Shown here in pieces: positions 6,909-13,375 of a stretch of DNA of 13,375 nucleotides. Within the stretch, counting starts at the first letter, position 1, and each line of letters starts with the position of its first letter. The translations under genes and the position numbers were made by a program. A model generated the notes under the pieces. That model saw only the letters and a list, made by a program, of their open reading frames with translations, had not been told where the DNA came from and made no database searches. The DNA comes from JBEBGV01 sp040081265 (GTDB lineage Bacteria; Acidobacteriota; Vicinamibacteria; Vicinamibacterales; UBA2999): contig JBEBGV010000099.1 in assembly GCA_040081265.1 (NCBI GenBank), forward strand, positions 1 through 13,375, given 5' to 3'.

Positions 6909-9707
6909 TCACTCAACTCTGAACACCTTCATCACCTCGTCACCGAGGTGATTGATAACCTTCACCGCGATCCGGCCGCTCTTCGGCATCGGGAATGGCC
7001 GCGAGATGTCGCTGTTGAGTGTCGCCCAGACGTCCGCATCGATCTCGGCCTTGAGAGTCGTCTTCAGGGCGCCGTACGGGTCGTTCTGACCCAGGAAGTA
7101 GGCGTGGCGGACGAAGAAGCTCTCTTCGTTGTAGTCCGTGTCGATGAACCAGCAGGCGATACCCTCGGCACCGTCGCTGCGCACCTCGCCGGTGGTCGGG
7201 TCGAAGACGTCCACGCCCTTGACATGTACGCGGAGCGATCCGTCGTCCACGTGTAGCACGTCGATGTCCGGTTCGCCGAACACGACGAACAGATTGCCCT
7301 TGCCAGTGGCCTTCAGGTCGCCGCCCATATGGAGATCGGCGTTCATCCGTGCCTTGAGGACAGGGATGCGCCCGAGCTTGCTGAACTCGCTCGCGTGCGC
7401 CTCGTAGTTGAAGGCGCAGGCGATGAGGACGTCGAATCCCGCGTCACCTGCCTCTCGGGCGGAGGCCACGAGATCGGGCCGGGAGACGGTGCCGAACTCG
7501 GGGCCAATGAAGATGGCCGCGCGCTTCTCGGCGTCACCTTCGCGGAATCGGCCCTCGGCGCAGACCATCTCGCCCGGCCACGGCGTAAGGGAGGTGAACG
7601 TGATGCGGTCCTGCTTGTGCGCCTGCTGCACACCAGCCGCCCTGAGGTTGTCGAGGATCATCTGCTCGAACGTCTGGCCGTACGGCGGCCCGCTCTCCTT
7701 GACCTGTAGCGGATCGATCAACTCGTCGTTTTCGTCCACGCCGAGGGTCCGGTGGGGGCTGAGGCTTTCGACGGTGAATGGGCCTGCCACGCGAACCGTC
7801 TTGGTGTCGACGTACGGCTTGTCGTAGAGGTTTTCAGACACGGCCTTGGCGTCGATGGACCTGTCGATCTCTTGCTGCCGGTCGATGCGCGCCTGCCACC
7901 AATCGGCGTGCAGTTGGGTTGCTAAGTCCGGCCATTGTGCTTCCGCCTCGCGGGGAATCTCCCACTCCTGCCAAGTCTTCTTGAGCGCGGAGTTCAGCTT
8001 CTGGCGCAAGGGCTCCAGCCTGGACTGCCACTGCTCCCAGATGACATCGATCTCGGCGTTGTCGGAGATCGACTTGAGCGTGATGTGCGGGACGCGCTCA
8101 TAGACGAAGCCGTGGCGGATGTTCCCATGCACGGGCTGCGAACTCGGCGCCGTGCGGGCGATTTCGGCTTCCTTGAGTTGGCCATCGCGGGAGTCGGCCA
8201 GTAGGTAGAAGGGGTACCGCGCGCCCATAACTCTGGCCCGAGCCAACGCCAGCGCCACGCGTGAGGTGTCAATCGTGATCCAACGGCGGCCCCATTGCTC
8301 GGCGACGGTGGCCGTGGTGCCGGAACCGCAGGTCGGGTCTAGCACGAGATCGCCGGGATCGGTCGCCATGAGGAGGCAACGTTCGATGACCTTCGTATTA
8401 GTCTGAACGACATACAGTTTGTCGTCCGTGAAGGCCCCAGTCTGGGTATCCAGCCACACGTTGGCCATGCTCTGCACAGCGAAATCGTTAAGAAAGCGAA
8501 CGTACGAAATAGATCGCGGAGTAGGGAGCGCCAAACGGCCGGCTCGCCCAAGTCGATTCACACCTTCGGGATACTGACACTTCCAATGCGAGTTCTTCGG
8601 CCACGGGTCGAACTCACAGCCTTGGAACGTGAACGGCTGCGGCTCGCGAGCGCGGCCTTGGGAGTAGGCGTTGTCGTGGCGATAGATCAGGCTTCCGGGA
8701 GGCACGGTCGCCTCGTCGTGACGTTCCGTCTCCGTCAGAAAGCGTCGAACCCCGTTGGCTTCTTGCAATCGAGTGAACCGATCGCCCTTGTCATCAGCAA
8801 GGGACTTCGATTGATAGAGTGGCCGATACTTAGGTCTGTCGCCGTGTCTTGCATACCAGAGCACCAGGTCCACCGAACGAGAGAGGACACTACTCGTGAA
8901 TGAACTGGTGGTCCTGAATGCGATCTCTGTCAGAAAGTTGCTCTCCCCGAACACCTCATCCATCACTGCCCGAACGCGATGGACATTCTCATCGCCGATC
9001 TGCACGAAGATGGAGCCGGAATCGGTGAGGAGGTCGCGGGCGACGGTGAGGCGGTCCCGCAGGTAGGTCAGGTAGCTGTGTATGCCGTCGCGCCATGTAT
9101 CGCGGAAGGCTTTGACCTGTTCGGGCTCGCGGGTGATGTGGCCGGAGTTGCCATCCTTCACATCGCGACTAGTGGTGGACCACTGGAAGTTGCTGTTGAA
9201 CTTGATGCCGTAGGGCGGGTCGAGGTAGATGCACTGCACCTTGCCGCGCAGTCCCTCGCGCTCGGCCAGGCTGGCCATGACCTGGAGGGAGTCTCCGAGG
9301 ATCATTCGATTGGTCCAGTTCTGGTCGTGCTGGTAGAAGTCCGTCCTGTCGGCGCCCTCGGCCACGCCATTGAAGTCCGCGAACAGATCAATCTGCGCCC
9401 CTGTCGCCTGGGCCTTCGCGCCCTCGGACTCCCGCAGAAGGTCGTCGATCAGCACCTTCGGGTGCAGCTTCTCTTGGATGTAGAGCGGTGGCGCCTGGGC
9501 GACGAGGTCGCTCCAGTCCTGATAGTCCTTTCCACGCCAGACGAACTGCGGGTCCAGGTCAGTGTTTCGGGGATACCGGACTTCCTTGCGCGCAGTGTGC
9601 ACGGCCTCGAGCACAGACTGGTGCTCGGCGGTCGGAATGTTGACGCGCTTGTCGTCGGTGTGGCGGAGAGCCTCGACGTTCTTTGGGGACTTCGGACGCT
9701 TGGCCAC
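6909..9707 (-). CDS. Type III-like DNA methyltransferase (Mod)
   Basis: 932 aa. I place the start at GTG 9705-9707 (MAKRPKSPKN): it follows the res stop by 1 nt (TGAAGTG) and has AAGGTGG 6 nt upstream. A longer frame to 9812 overlaps res and reads as low-complexity shadow. The catalytic motif IYLDPPYGIKF is at about 160-170 and the SAM-binding motif DLVLDPTCGSGTT at 453-465. DPPY before the SAM motif is the beta-class amino-methyltransferase order found in Type III Mod enzymes, which methylate adenine N6. The segment between them (about 170-450) should hold the target recognition region. Residues from about 500 on form a long C-terminal half with HGFVYERVPHITLKS and GYTF-less family-specific strands; this makes the protein longer than the typical 600-700 aa Mod. 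It should give the modification half of an R-M pair with the gene upstream. Confidence 0.9.
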   Translation of the reverse strand: MAKRPKSPKNVEALRHTDDKRVNIPTAEHQSVLEAVHTARKEVRYPRNTDLDPQFVWRGKDYQDWSDLVAQAPPLYIQEKLHPKVLIDDLLRESEGAKAQATGAQIDLFADFNGVAEGADRTDFYQHDQNWTNRMILGDSLQVMASLAEREGLRGKVQCIYLDPPYGIKFNSNFQWSTTSRDVKDGNSGHITREPEQVKAFRDTWRDGIHSYLTYLRDRLTVARDLLTDSGSIFVQIGDENVHRVRAVMDEVFGESNFLTEIAFRTTSSFTSSVLSRSVDLVLWYARHGDRPKYRPLYQSKSLADDKGDRFTRLQEANGVRRFLTETERHDEATVPPGSLIYRHDNAYSQGRAREPQPFTFQGCEFDPWPKNSHWKCQYPEGVNRLGRAGRLALPTPRSISYVRFLNDFAVQSMANVWLDTQTGAFTDDKLYVVQTNTKVIERCLLMATDPGDLVLDPTCGSGTTATVAEQWGRRWITIDTSRVALALARARVMGARYPFYLLADSRDGQLKEAEIARTAPSSQPVHGNIRHGFVYERVPHITLKSISDNAEIDVIWEQWQSRLEPLRQKLNSALKKTWQEWEIPREAEAQWPDLATQLHADWWQARIDRQQEIDRSIDAKAVSENLYDKPYVDTKTVRVAGPFTVESLSPHRTLGVDENDELIDPLQVKESGPPYGQTFEQMILDNLRAAGVQQAHKQDRITFTSLTPWPGEMVCAEGRFREGDAEKRAAIFIGPEFGTVSRPDLVASAREAGDAGFDVLIACAFNYEAHASEFSKLGRIPVLKARMNADLHMGGDLKATGKGNLFVVFGEPDIDVLHVDDGSLRVHVKGVDVFDPTTGEVRSDGAEGIACWFIDTDYNEESFFVRHAYFLGQNDPYGALKTTLKAEIDADVWATLNSDISRPFPMPKSGRIAVKVINHLGDEVMKVFRVE
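6931..6952 (-). repeat. Perfect 9-bp inverted repeat near the end of mod
   Basis: Arms ATCACCTCG and CGAGGTGAT enclose a 4-nt loop (TCAC), about 20 bases before the mod stop. It would fold into a strong mRNA hairpin, but no U-run follows in the minus direction, so I do not call a terminator. It lies in codons for NHLGDEVMK and may be chance in GC-rich coding sequence, or a pause/stability element. Confidence 0.4.
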
Positions 9708-9708
9708 T

Positions 9709-12700
9709 TCAGCCCACCTTCTCGACGACGGGTACCCGGTCAGCCAACACCCTGTTGAACTCCTCGGCGACTTTGGCCTCGAAGTCGGCCTCCATCTGGT
9801 ACACATCCGCAAGCTCGCTGAATGCCCATCGCCCGAACGTCCCTAGGTTGTTCACACCAGGCACCCAGTAGGTCTCCATCGTCAACTTCTTGTCCTTCGC
9901 GTCTTCGCGGCGATAGCCCTTGGTCTCGATGACGAGGCGCAGCAGATCGTTGGGCCCGCGGCCATCGTCGACGAGCACGATGAAGTCCGGCCGGTAGCGG
10001 CGGACTTCCGAACCGTAGCGGTAGGGCACTTCGAATCCGAGATTGTGGTTCTTCGTGTAGGCCACCACGCGAGGGTGCCCCTCAACGACGCGACAGAGCT
10101 CCGCTTCCCACTGGCTGTCGAGGATCACCCAGTTCACGTGGTTCTTCTGCGGGGGACCACTCGTATCCCAGCGATCGGGCTTGGACGTCGGGAATCGAAC
10201 GTGAGCCGTCGACCCCTCGGGATTGTACGGGTCGAGCAGTGCCTTGATCGGCCGTTGTCCCTGGAGTGCCATTGTGATGCCGGCGGTGATCCGGTTGCAG
10301 GCAGCGTCGGCAAGATCCTCGTAGAGGAGAAGGGCGGGGTACGTTCCGCCCTTGCACACAAGACAGGTGTCGAGCCACTGCTTCGTGATCCGCTTCAATT
10401 GACCGAACAGGTGGAGCTTGGGCTCCTCGCCAGGGTCGCGCCATTCCTTGTAGAGCAGGCGCTTCGTGAGGTGGAACAGGAGCGTCGATGGCCGGACGTC
10501 CTCGAGGTGCTCAACCGTCAGCTCTGCGGCCTCGCCGATGATGCCCTGGTTGCGCGTCCGGGTGGGGCCAACGAGATCCGGCGTCAGCTCCATCACGGAA
10601 TCCGGTGTGAAGGTGGCGGCCAGCCTCTCGGTTGGCAGCTCGACTCGGTATCCCTCGACGCGCGGGAACCGGATCTCGAGGTGGTCCCGCTCCGGTCGAA
10701 CGGCCCTCACCTGCACTGTCTCCCTGGGCGGGGTGGGAGGCGCCACGACGGGCTTGGCCGTGAAGTCGAACGGCACGCCGAAGATGTCGGCGTACTCGGC
10801 ATCGAACAGGCCGTCCTCGTTCAGTTCGTAGGACTGCCGGCGGAGCGCACGGCCTATGACCTGCTCGCATAGCAGCTGCGTCCCGAAGGCACGGATGCCA
10901 AGAATGTGCGTCACGTTGTTGGCGTCCCAGCCCTCCGTCAGCATGGACACCGACACGACGCACCGGATGCCGGCGCCGAGCTGACCAGCCTTGCCGACGG
11001 TGTTCATCACCTCGCGGAGCAGCTCCTGATCGGTGATGCTTTCGGCCGCACGAGCGTCGCCGGTGCGCTCAACCATCTCGCGACGGAATCGCTCGATCTC
11101 GTCGGCCGCCATGGCGCGGAACTTGTCGTCGAGTGCATCGCCGGACTCCAGTTCCTCAGAATCGATCAACAGCGTGTTGGGGCGCGCCAGCGGATTGCCC
11201 GTCGTCTCGTCGAAGTTGCGGAACAGCGCCAGCCGGCCATGTTCGAGAGTCGAGGTGCCGTCTTCTTGCTCGCGGTAGAAGCCAGAGACGTAGTCGTAGA
11301 CGAGCTTTGAGATGGCCGTGTTCTGGCACACGACGATGAAACAGGGGGGGACCGAGATGCCTCGCTGCTGCCATAGCTCGAAGGTTCGCTTGTAGTGACC
11401 GTACAGGGCCTCCAGCGCGGTCTGCAACTTGTTCGGCAACTTCAACGGGTCGAGGTCGCCTACGGCGCCCCGGCCCTTCTTCGGCATGTCCTTGCGGATG
11501 TGTTCCCAGAGGTCGCGGTAGACCGGCATCTCGTCGCCGGGAATGTTCTCTGCGACGGGTACCCGCGGCAACTTGACGATGCCGCATTCGATCGCGTCCA
11601 TGAGCGAGAAATCGCTCATCGTCCACGGGAACAGCGTGCCTTCCGCGTAGCCAGATCCACTGAGGAAGAACGGCGTCGCCGACAGGTCGATCACGCGGGC
11701 AAAGCCGAGAGTGCGGTTCACGGCCTCCAGACCTGCGACCCACAGGCGCGCCGCTTCGTTGTTCTTCTCGGCTTCCTTCCGGTCGTCGCCCTTCAGCGAC
11801 TCGTCGTCCGGGTCCGGAGGCTTCTCACGGTAGCAGTGGTGCGCTTCGTCGTTCAGGGCCAGGATGTGCTTCATCCCCATCAGTTCGGGCATGACGCGCT
11901 GCAGCATTTGGCCCTCGGTCTCGAGTGTCTGCAGTTCGGGGCCGGTGGCACCTTGCAGGAGCGCGCGCCCACCCGCGGACAGTTCGAGCCGCTCGCGGCG
12001 CTTGAAGGCGTGGTAATTCGTGATGACGATCCGCGCCTTCTTCATGTCCTCCAGCATGTCGTGCGGAACCAGCTCACGCGTGCCGTAGTAGTTGTCCGGA
12101 TCGTTCGGCTGCAGGACGCGAAGGCGGTCGCGGATCGTCAGGCCCGGCGCCACGAGCAGGAACCCGCGCGTGAACGTCTTGCTACCGGGACGGCGGACGG
12201 CGTTCAGCGTCTGCCACGCGATGAGCATCGCCATCACGGTCGTCTTGCCGGCGCCAGTCGCCAACTTCACCGCGAGACGCTCCAGGCTGGGGTTGGCCTC
12301 GTTGTTGACGACCTTGAGGTATTCGCGCAGCCGCTTGCCGCCGACCAGGTGGGGCGCGACCTCCGTGAGCCAGATGGCCGTTTCCACCGCCTCGATCTGG
12401 CAGAAGAACGGGCGTACCCCGCCGAACTTGTAGTTCCGCCAATGGTCGAGCAGGCGTGCGGTCTCGGGGGTCACCTGCCACTGGCTGGTCGACAAGCTCC
12501 GCCACGAATCGACCTGGCTGCGAACCTCGTTAATGATCGACGTGAGGTCGTACGCCTGCTTCTTTGTCGTGAGGCCCTTGCCCTCGTCAAGGACCAGCTC
12601 TTGCTGGCGGCTTCCGCGGCGCTTCTTCGCCTTCGGGATGGGCGTGACAAAGTCGGCCCGTCGCCGGCGATCCAGCAGGACCCCTGTCGGCTGCCCGGTT

Positions 12701-12777
12701 TCGTCCAATTCCCAGTGCTGTCGGGGGTATTCGTACGGAGAATTGACGATGGGCCGCTCAAAGAACTGGTTGGACAT
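9709..12777 (-). CDS. Restriction helicase-nuclease, BPTD_3080 / Type III Res-like
   Basis: 1022 aa from the ATG at 12777 (MSNQFFERPIVNSPYEYP). It has a complete SF2 helicase core: Walker A KLATGAGKTT (171-180), Walker B LNDEAHH (308-314, a DEAH box), DLSATPFF (364-371), MLTEGWDANNV (612-622) and IGRALRR (641-647). The C-terminus holds a PD-(D/E)xK nuclease: RPDFIVL (P930, D931) followed by IETKGYR (E951, K953). The opening and the whole layout match the group annotated as BPTD_3080 family restriction endonuclease. It should translocate on and cut DNA lacking the host mark, working with Mod, whose gene starts 1 nt downstream. It is the first gene of the block, the reverse of the usual mod-res order. 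Its ribosome binding site is weak (GACCGGA touching the ATG). All catalytic residues I looked for are present, so it appears intact. Confidence 0.92.
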   Translation of the reverse strand: MSNQFFERPIVNSPYEYPRQHWELDETGQPTGVLLDRRRRADFVTPIPKAKKRRGSRQQELVLDEGKGLTTKKQAYDLTSIINEVRSQVDSWRSLSTSQWQVTPETARLLDHWRNYKFGGVRPFFCQIEAVETAIWLTEVAPHLVGGKRLREYLKVVNNEANPSLERLAVKLATGAGKTTVMAMLIAWQTLNAVRRPGSKTFTRGFLLVAPGLTIRDRLRVLQPNDPDNYYGTRELVPHDMLEDMKKARIVITNYHAFKRRERLELSAGGRALLQGATGPELQTLETEGQMLQRVMPELMGMKHILALNDEAHHCYREKPPDPDDESLKGDDRKEAEKNNEAARLWVAGLEAVNRTLGFARVIDLSATPFFLSGSGYAEGTLFPWTMSDFSLMDAIECGIVKLPRVPVAENIPGDEMPVYRDLWEHIRKDMPKKGRGAVGDLDPLKLPNKLQTALEALYGHYKRTFELWQQRGISVPPCFIVVCQNTAISKLVYDYVSGFYREQEDGTSTLEHGRLALFRNFDETTGNPLARPNTLLIDSEELESGDALDDKFRAMAADEIERFRREMVERTGDARAAESITDQELLREVMNTVGKAGQLGAGIRCVVSVSMLTEGWDANNVTHILGIRAFGTQLLCEQVIGRALRRQSYELNEDGLFDAEYADIFGVPFDFTAKPVVAPPTPPRETVQVRAVRPERDHLEIRFPRVEGYRVELPTERLAATFTPDSVMELTPDLVGPTRTRNQGIIGEAAELTVEHLEDVRPSTLLFHLTKRLLYKEWRDPGEEPKLHLFGQLKRITKQWLDTCLVCKGGTYPALLLYEDLADAACNRITAGITMALQGQRPIKALLDPYNPEGSTAHVRFPTSKPDRWDTSGPPQKNHVNWVILDSQWEAELCRVVEGHPRVVAYTKNHNLGFEVPYRYGSEVRRYRPDFIVLVDDGRGPNDLLRLVIETKGYRREDAKDKKLTMETYWVPGVNNLGTFGRWAFSELADVYQMEADFEAKVAEEFNRVLADRVPVVEKVG
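9714..9720 (-). promoter_or_regulatory. Ribosome binding site that sets the mod start
   Basis: AAGGTGG on the minus strand lies 6 nt before the GTG at 9707 and inside the last codons of res. It supports the GTG over the longer upstream frame and shows res-mod translational coupling. Confidence 0.65.
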
Positions 12778-12816
12778 TCCGGTCTCAGTGGTTGGCCAGC
12801 GCGGCCGGCGCTTCGG

Positions 12817-12844
12817 ATTCTAGCCGAGCTGATACGTCGGTCGA
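12817..12844 (-). promoter_or_regulatory. Candidate sigma-70-type promoter of the eight-gene block
   Basis: On the minus strand TAGAAT (12817-12822, 5 of 6 to TATAAT) lies 16 nt after TCGACC (12839-12844, 4 of 6 to TTGACA). Transcription would start near 12810 and give a leader of about 33 nt before the res ATG. This is the only reasonable promoter-like pair I found in the gap. Short matches like this arise by chance, so it is a suggestion. Confidence 0.35.
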
Positions 12845-12850
12845 AGTCTT

Positions 12851-12869
12851 TTGGTCCGGGTTGGACCAA
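12851..12869. promoter_or_regulatory. Perfect 7-bp dyad upstream of the block, candidate operator
   Basis: TTGGTCC and GGACCAA are separated by 5 nt. The dyad sits directly upstream of the proposed -35 box, where an activator or controller protein could bind. No U-tract follows in either direction, so it is unlikely to be a terminator. No regulator gene is visible in the window. Confidence 0.35.
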
Positions 12870-12933
12870 GCCAGCGCCTTGGTTGCGTGGCATCCGAGTT
12901 GGATGTAGAAGTGAGCTTCCCCCAGCGCGCGGC

Positions 12934-12940
12934 AAGGAGG
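12934..12940 (+). promoter_or_regulatory. Ribosome binding site of the truncated TPR ORF
   Basis: AAGGAGG, 5 nt before the ATG at 12946. It is a near-ideal site and is the main reason for taking this short plus-strand frame as a genuine gene start, not a shadow. Confidence 0.6.
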
Positions 12941-12945
12941 ACGTC

Positions 12946-13170
12946 ATGTCCCGAGATGGCCTCGCCGGAATCCTGCGCTGTATCGGTCTCTCGCTGCTCG
13001 AGTGCTCCGCCGGGGGGGCCGCCTGGGGTCAACAATCCGTCGACCCCTCCAAGCTCCTCGCGGAGGCAGACCGCCTTGCCTGGTTGCGCCTCTGGGCGAC
13101 ACCAACACCGCGATCGTCTGCCTCGGCCAGCCCTGGTCTTCGACCCGCGTCACGCCTCTGGCTTTGGTGA
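12946..13170 (+). pseudogene. Truncated secreted TPR-type protein (5' remnant)
   Basis: An ATG at 12946 with a perfect AAGGAGG 5 nt upstream opens a 74-codon frame. Residues 1-28 look like a secretion signal: a polar start, a hydrophobic GILRCIGLSLL core and an AWG-type cleavage site before QQSVD. Residues 36-50 read KLLAEADRLAWLRLW, the usual opening of tetratricopeptide or CHAT-associated proteins that I know best from Acidobacteria-like genomes. After W50 the frame turns to Ser/Pro/Arg-rich sequence (TPTPRSSASASPG) and stops at 13170, with no TPR repeats. I infer a gene cut just after codon 50, by deletion or element insertion, with only its front left. It diverges from res on the other strand, 168 bp away. 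It could instead be a real short secreted protein, but the abrupt change argues against that. Confidence 0.5.
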
Positions 13171-13287
13171 TTATCCATATCCTGCAGTCCCAAGGCGATG
13201 CTTGATGAGAGGGGGCCTAGCCTGGACTGCCGGAGTACCCTCATCGTTAGCGTGGAATCGAAGGTTAGTCTGCTAGGGGTACAAACC

Positions 13288-13329
13288 GGGTACATAGGTA
13301 ACACATCTCACTGGGTACATGGGTAACAC
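13288..13329 (+). repeat. Two 17-bp direct repeats at the front of an IS481-type element
   Basis: GGGTACATAGGTAACAC (13288-13304) and GGGTACATGGGTAACAC (13313-13329) differ at one base and start 25 bp apart. A shorter relative, GGGGTACA, lies at 13277-13284. Such GGGTACAT-GGTAACA repeats stand ahead of integrase-type transposase genes in IS481-like elements and are likely transposase-binding sites in the left end. The exact terminal base of the element cannot be fixed here because the right end is outside the window. Confidence 0.65.
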
Positions 13330-13356
13330 CTTTACGCTGGGGCTGGAGGACAGTCG

Positions 13357-13375
13357 ATGCCCTGGCTGGAGACGG
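13357..13375 (+). CDS. IS481-type transposase, first codons only
   Basis: ATG at 13357 with GGAGGA 6 nt upstream opens MPWLET before the window ends. The MPW-E-type opening, right after the GGGTACAT repeats, is the usual start of IS481-like DDE transposases with an N-terminal HTH and a C-terminal integrase core. Only six full codons are visible, so the family call rests on this short start and the repeats. Confidence 0.5.

Larger units (their letters stand above)
13277..13375 (+). mobile_element. Left end of an IS481-type insertion sequence (partial)
   Basis: The stretch combines the GGGTACA repeats, a ribosome binding site and a transposase start in the usual order. The true left border is somewhere between about 13260 and 13288. 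Bases 13171-13276 before it show no gene or element I recognise and may be the remnant between the cut TPR gene and the insertion. Confidence 0.5.

Noticed and set aside
6931..6952. Hairpin as a transcription terminator after mod
   Set aside because: No U-run follows the stem in the minus direction, it lies before the mod stop, and the next genes have no promoter of their own that I can see.
8979..9758. 259-codon plus-strand frame opposite mod
   Set aside because: Antisense to the DPPY region of mod; Val/Gly/Asp-rich shadow sequence.
9708..9812. Longer start for mod
   Set aside because: The added 35 residues overlap res and are Arg/Ser/Trp-rich shadow; the GTG at 9707 has a good ribosome binding site.
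10045..10872. 275-codon plus-strand frame opposite res
   Set aside because: Antisense to the res middle and C-terminal region; no recognisable motif.
11395..13170. 591-codon plus-strand frame opposite res
   Set aside because: It runs antisense to the full helicase motifs of res and reads as Arg/Val/Leu/Gln-rich shadow. Only its last 75 codons, from the ATG at 12946 with its own ribosome binding site, look real.
13029..13304. 91-codon minus-strand frame starting in the IS repeat
   Set aside because: It lies antisense to the TPR remnant and the element end, starts inside the repeat, and shows no domain.

Overview
The window is GC-rich (lines I counted by hand run from about 48 to 73 % G+C). 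It is dominated by one dense, co-directional block of eight genes on the minus strand. The organism cannot be named from the sequence. A soil- or sediment-type GC-rich bacterium is likely. Two weak hints point towards Acidobacteriota: a truncated secreted TPR-type ORF with the peptide LLAEADRLAWLRLW at 12946, and an IS481-type element front with tandem GGGTACATRGGTAACAC repeats at the right edge.

In transcription order (right to left) the block is:
- a large restriction helicase-nuclease of the BPTD_3080 type (12777-9709);
- a DNA methyltransferase of the Type III Mod kind (9707-6909), starting 1 nt after the restriction gene stops;
- a DUF5131 / phage Gp37-Gp68 three-cysteine protein (6857-6060);
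- its partner TcmP (6050-4893), in the same reading frame 9 nt later;
- a UvrD-like helicase with a RelE/ParE-like N-terminal domain (4882-2792);
- a DUF2971 protein (2753-1986);
- a DUF429 RNase H-fold protein (1948-1031);
- an unrecognised ORF that overlaps the DUF429 stop and runs out of the left edge (1041 to 1).
Gaps are -11 to about 60 nt and I see no convincing terminator inside the block, so it is probably one transcription unit. A plausible promoter and a perfect 7-bp dyad lie upstream of the restriction gene at about 12817-12869.

The first two genes form a methylation/restriction module. Res carries the helicase motifs and a C-terminal PD-(D/E)xK nuclease; Mod carries DPPY and the SAM-binding motif. 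Unusually, res precedes mod. The DUF5131-TcmP pair looks like a cofactor-using Cys protein plus a methyltransferase-fold partner. The three genes behind it have features of nucleic-acid-acting accessory or effector proteins: a toxin-fold helicase fusion, a DUF2971 protein and an RNase H-fold protein. My reading, which is inference, is a compound anti-phage island built on a Type III-like R-M core. I do not recognise this full gene set as a named system.

The right 430 bases are different. They hold, on the plus strand, a short ORF with a perfect ribosome binding site, a signal-peptide-like start and a TPR-type beginning that soon loses similarity, then about 100 bp with nothing recognisable, then the front end of an IS481-type element with two 17-bp direct repeats and the first codons of its transposase. 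This looks like a mobile-element-scarred island boundary.
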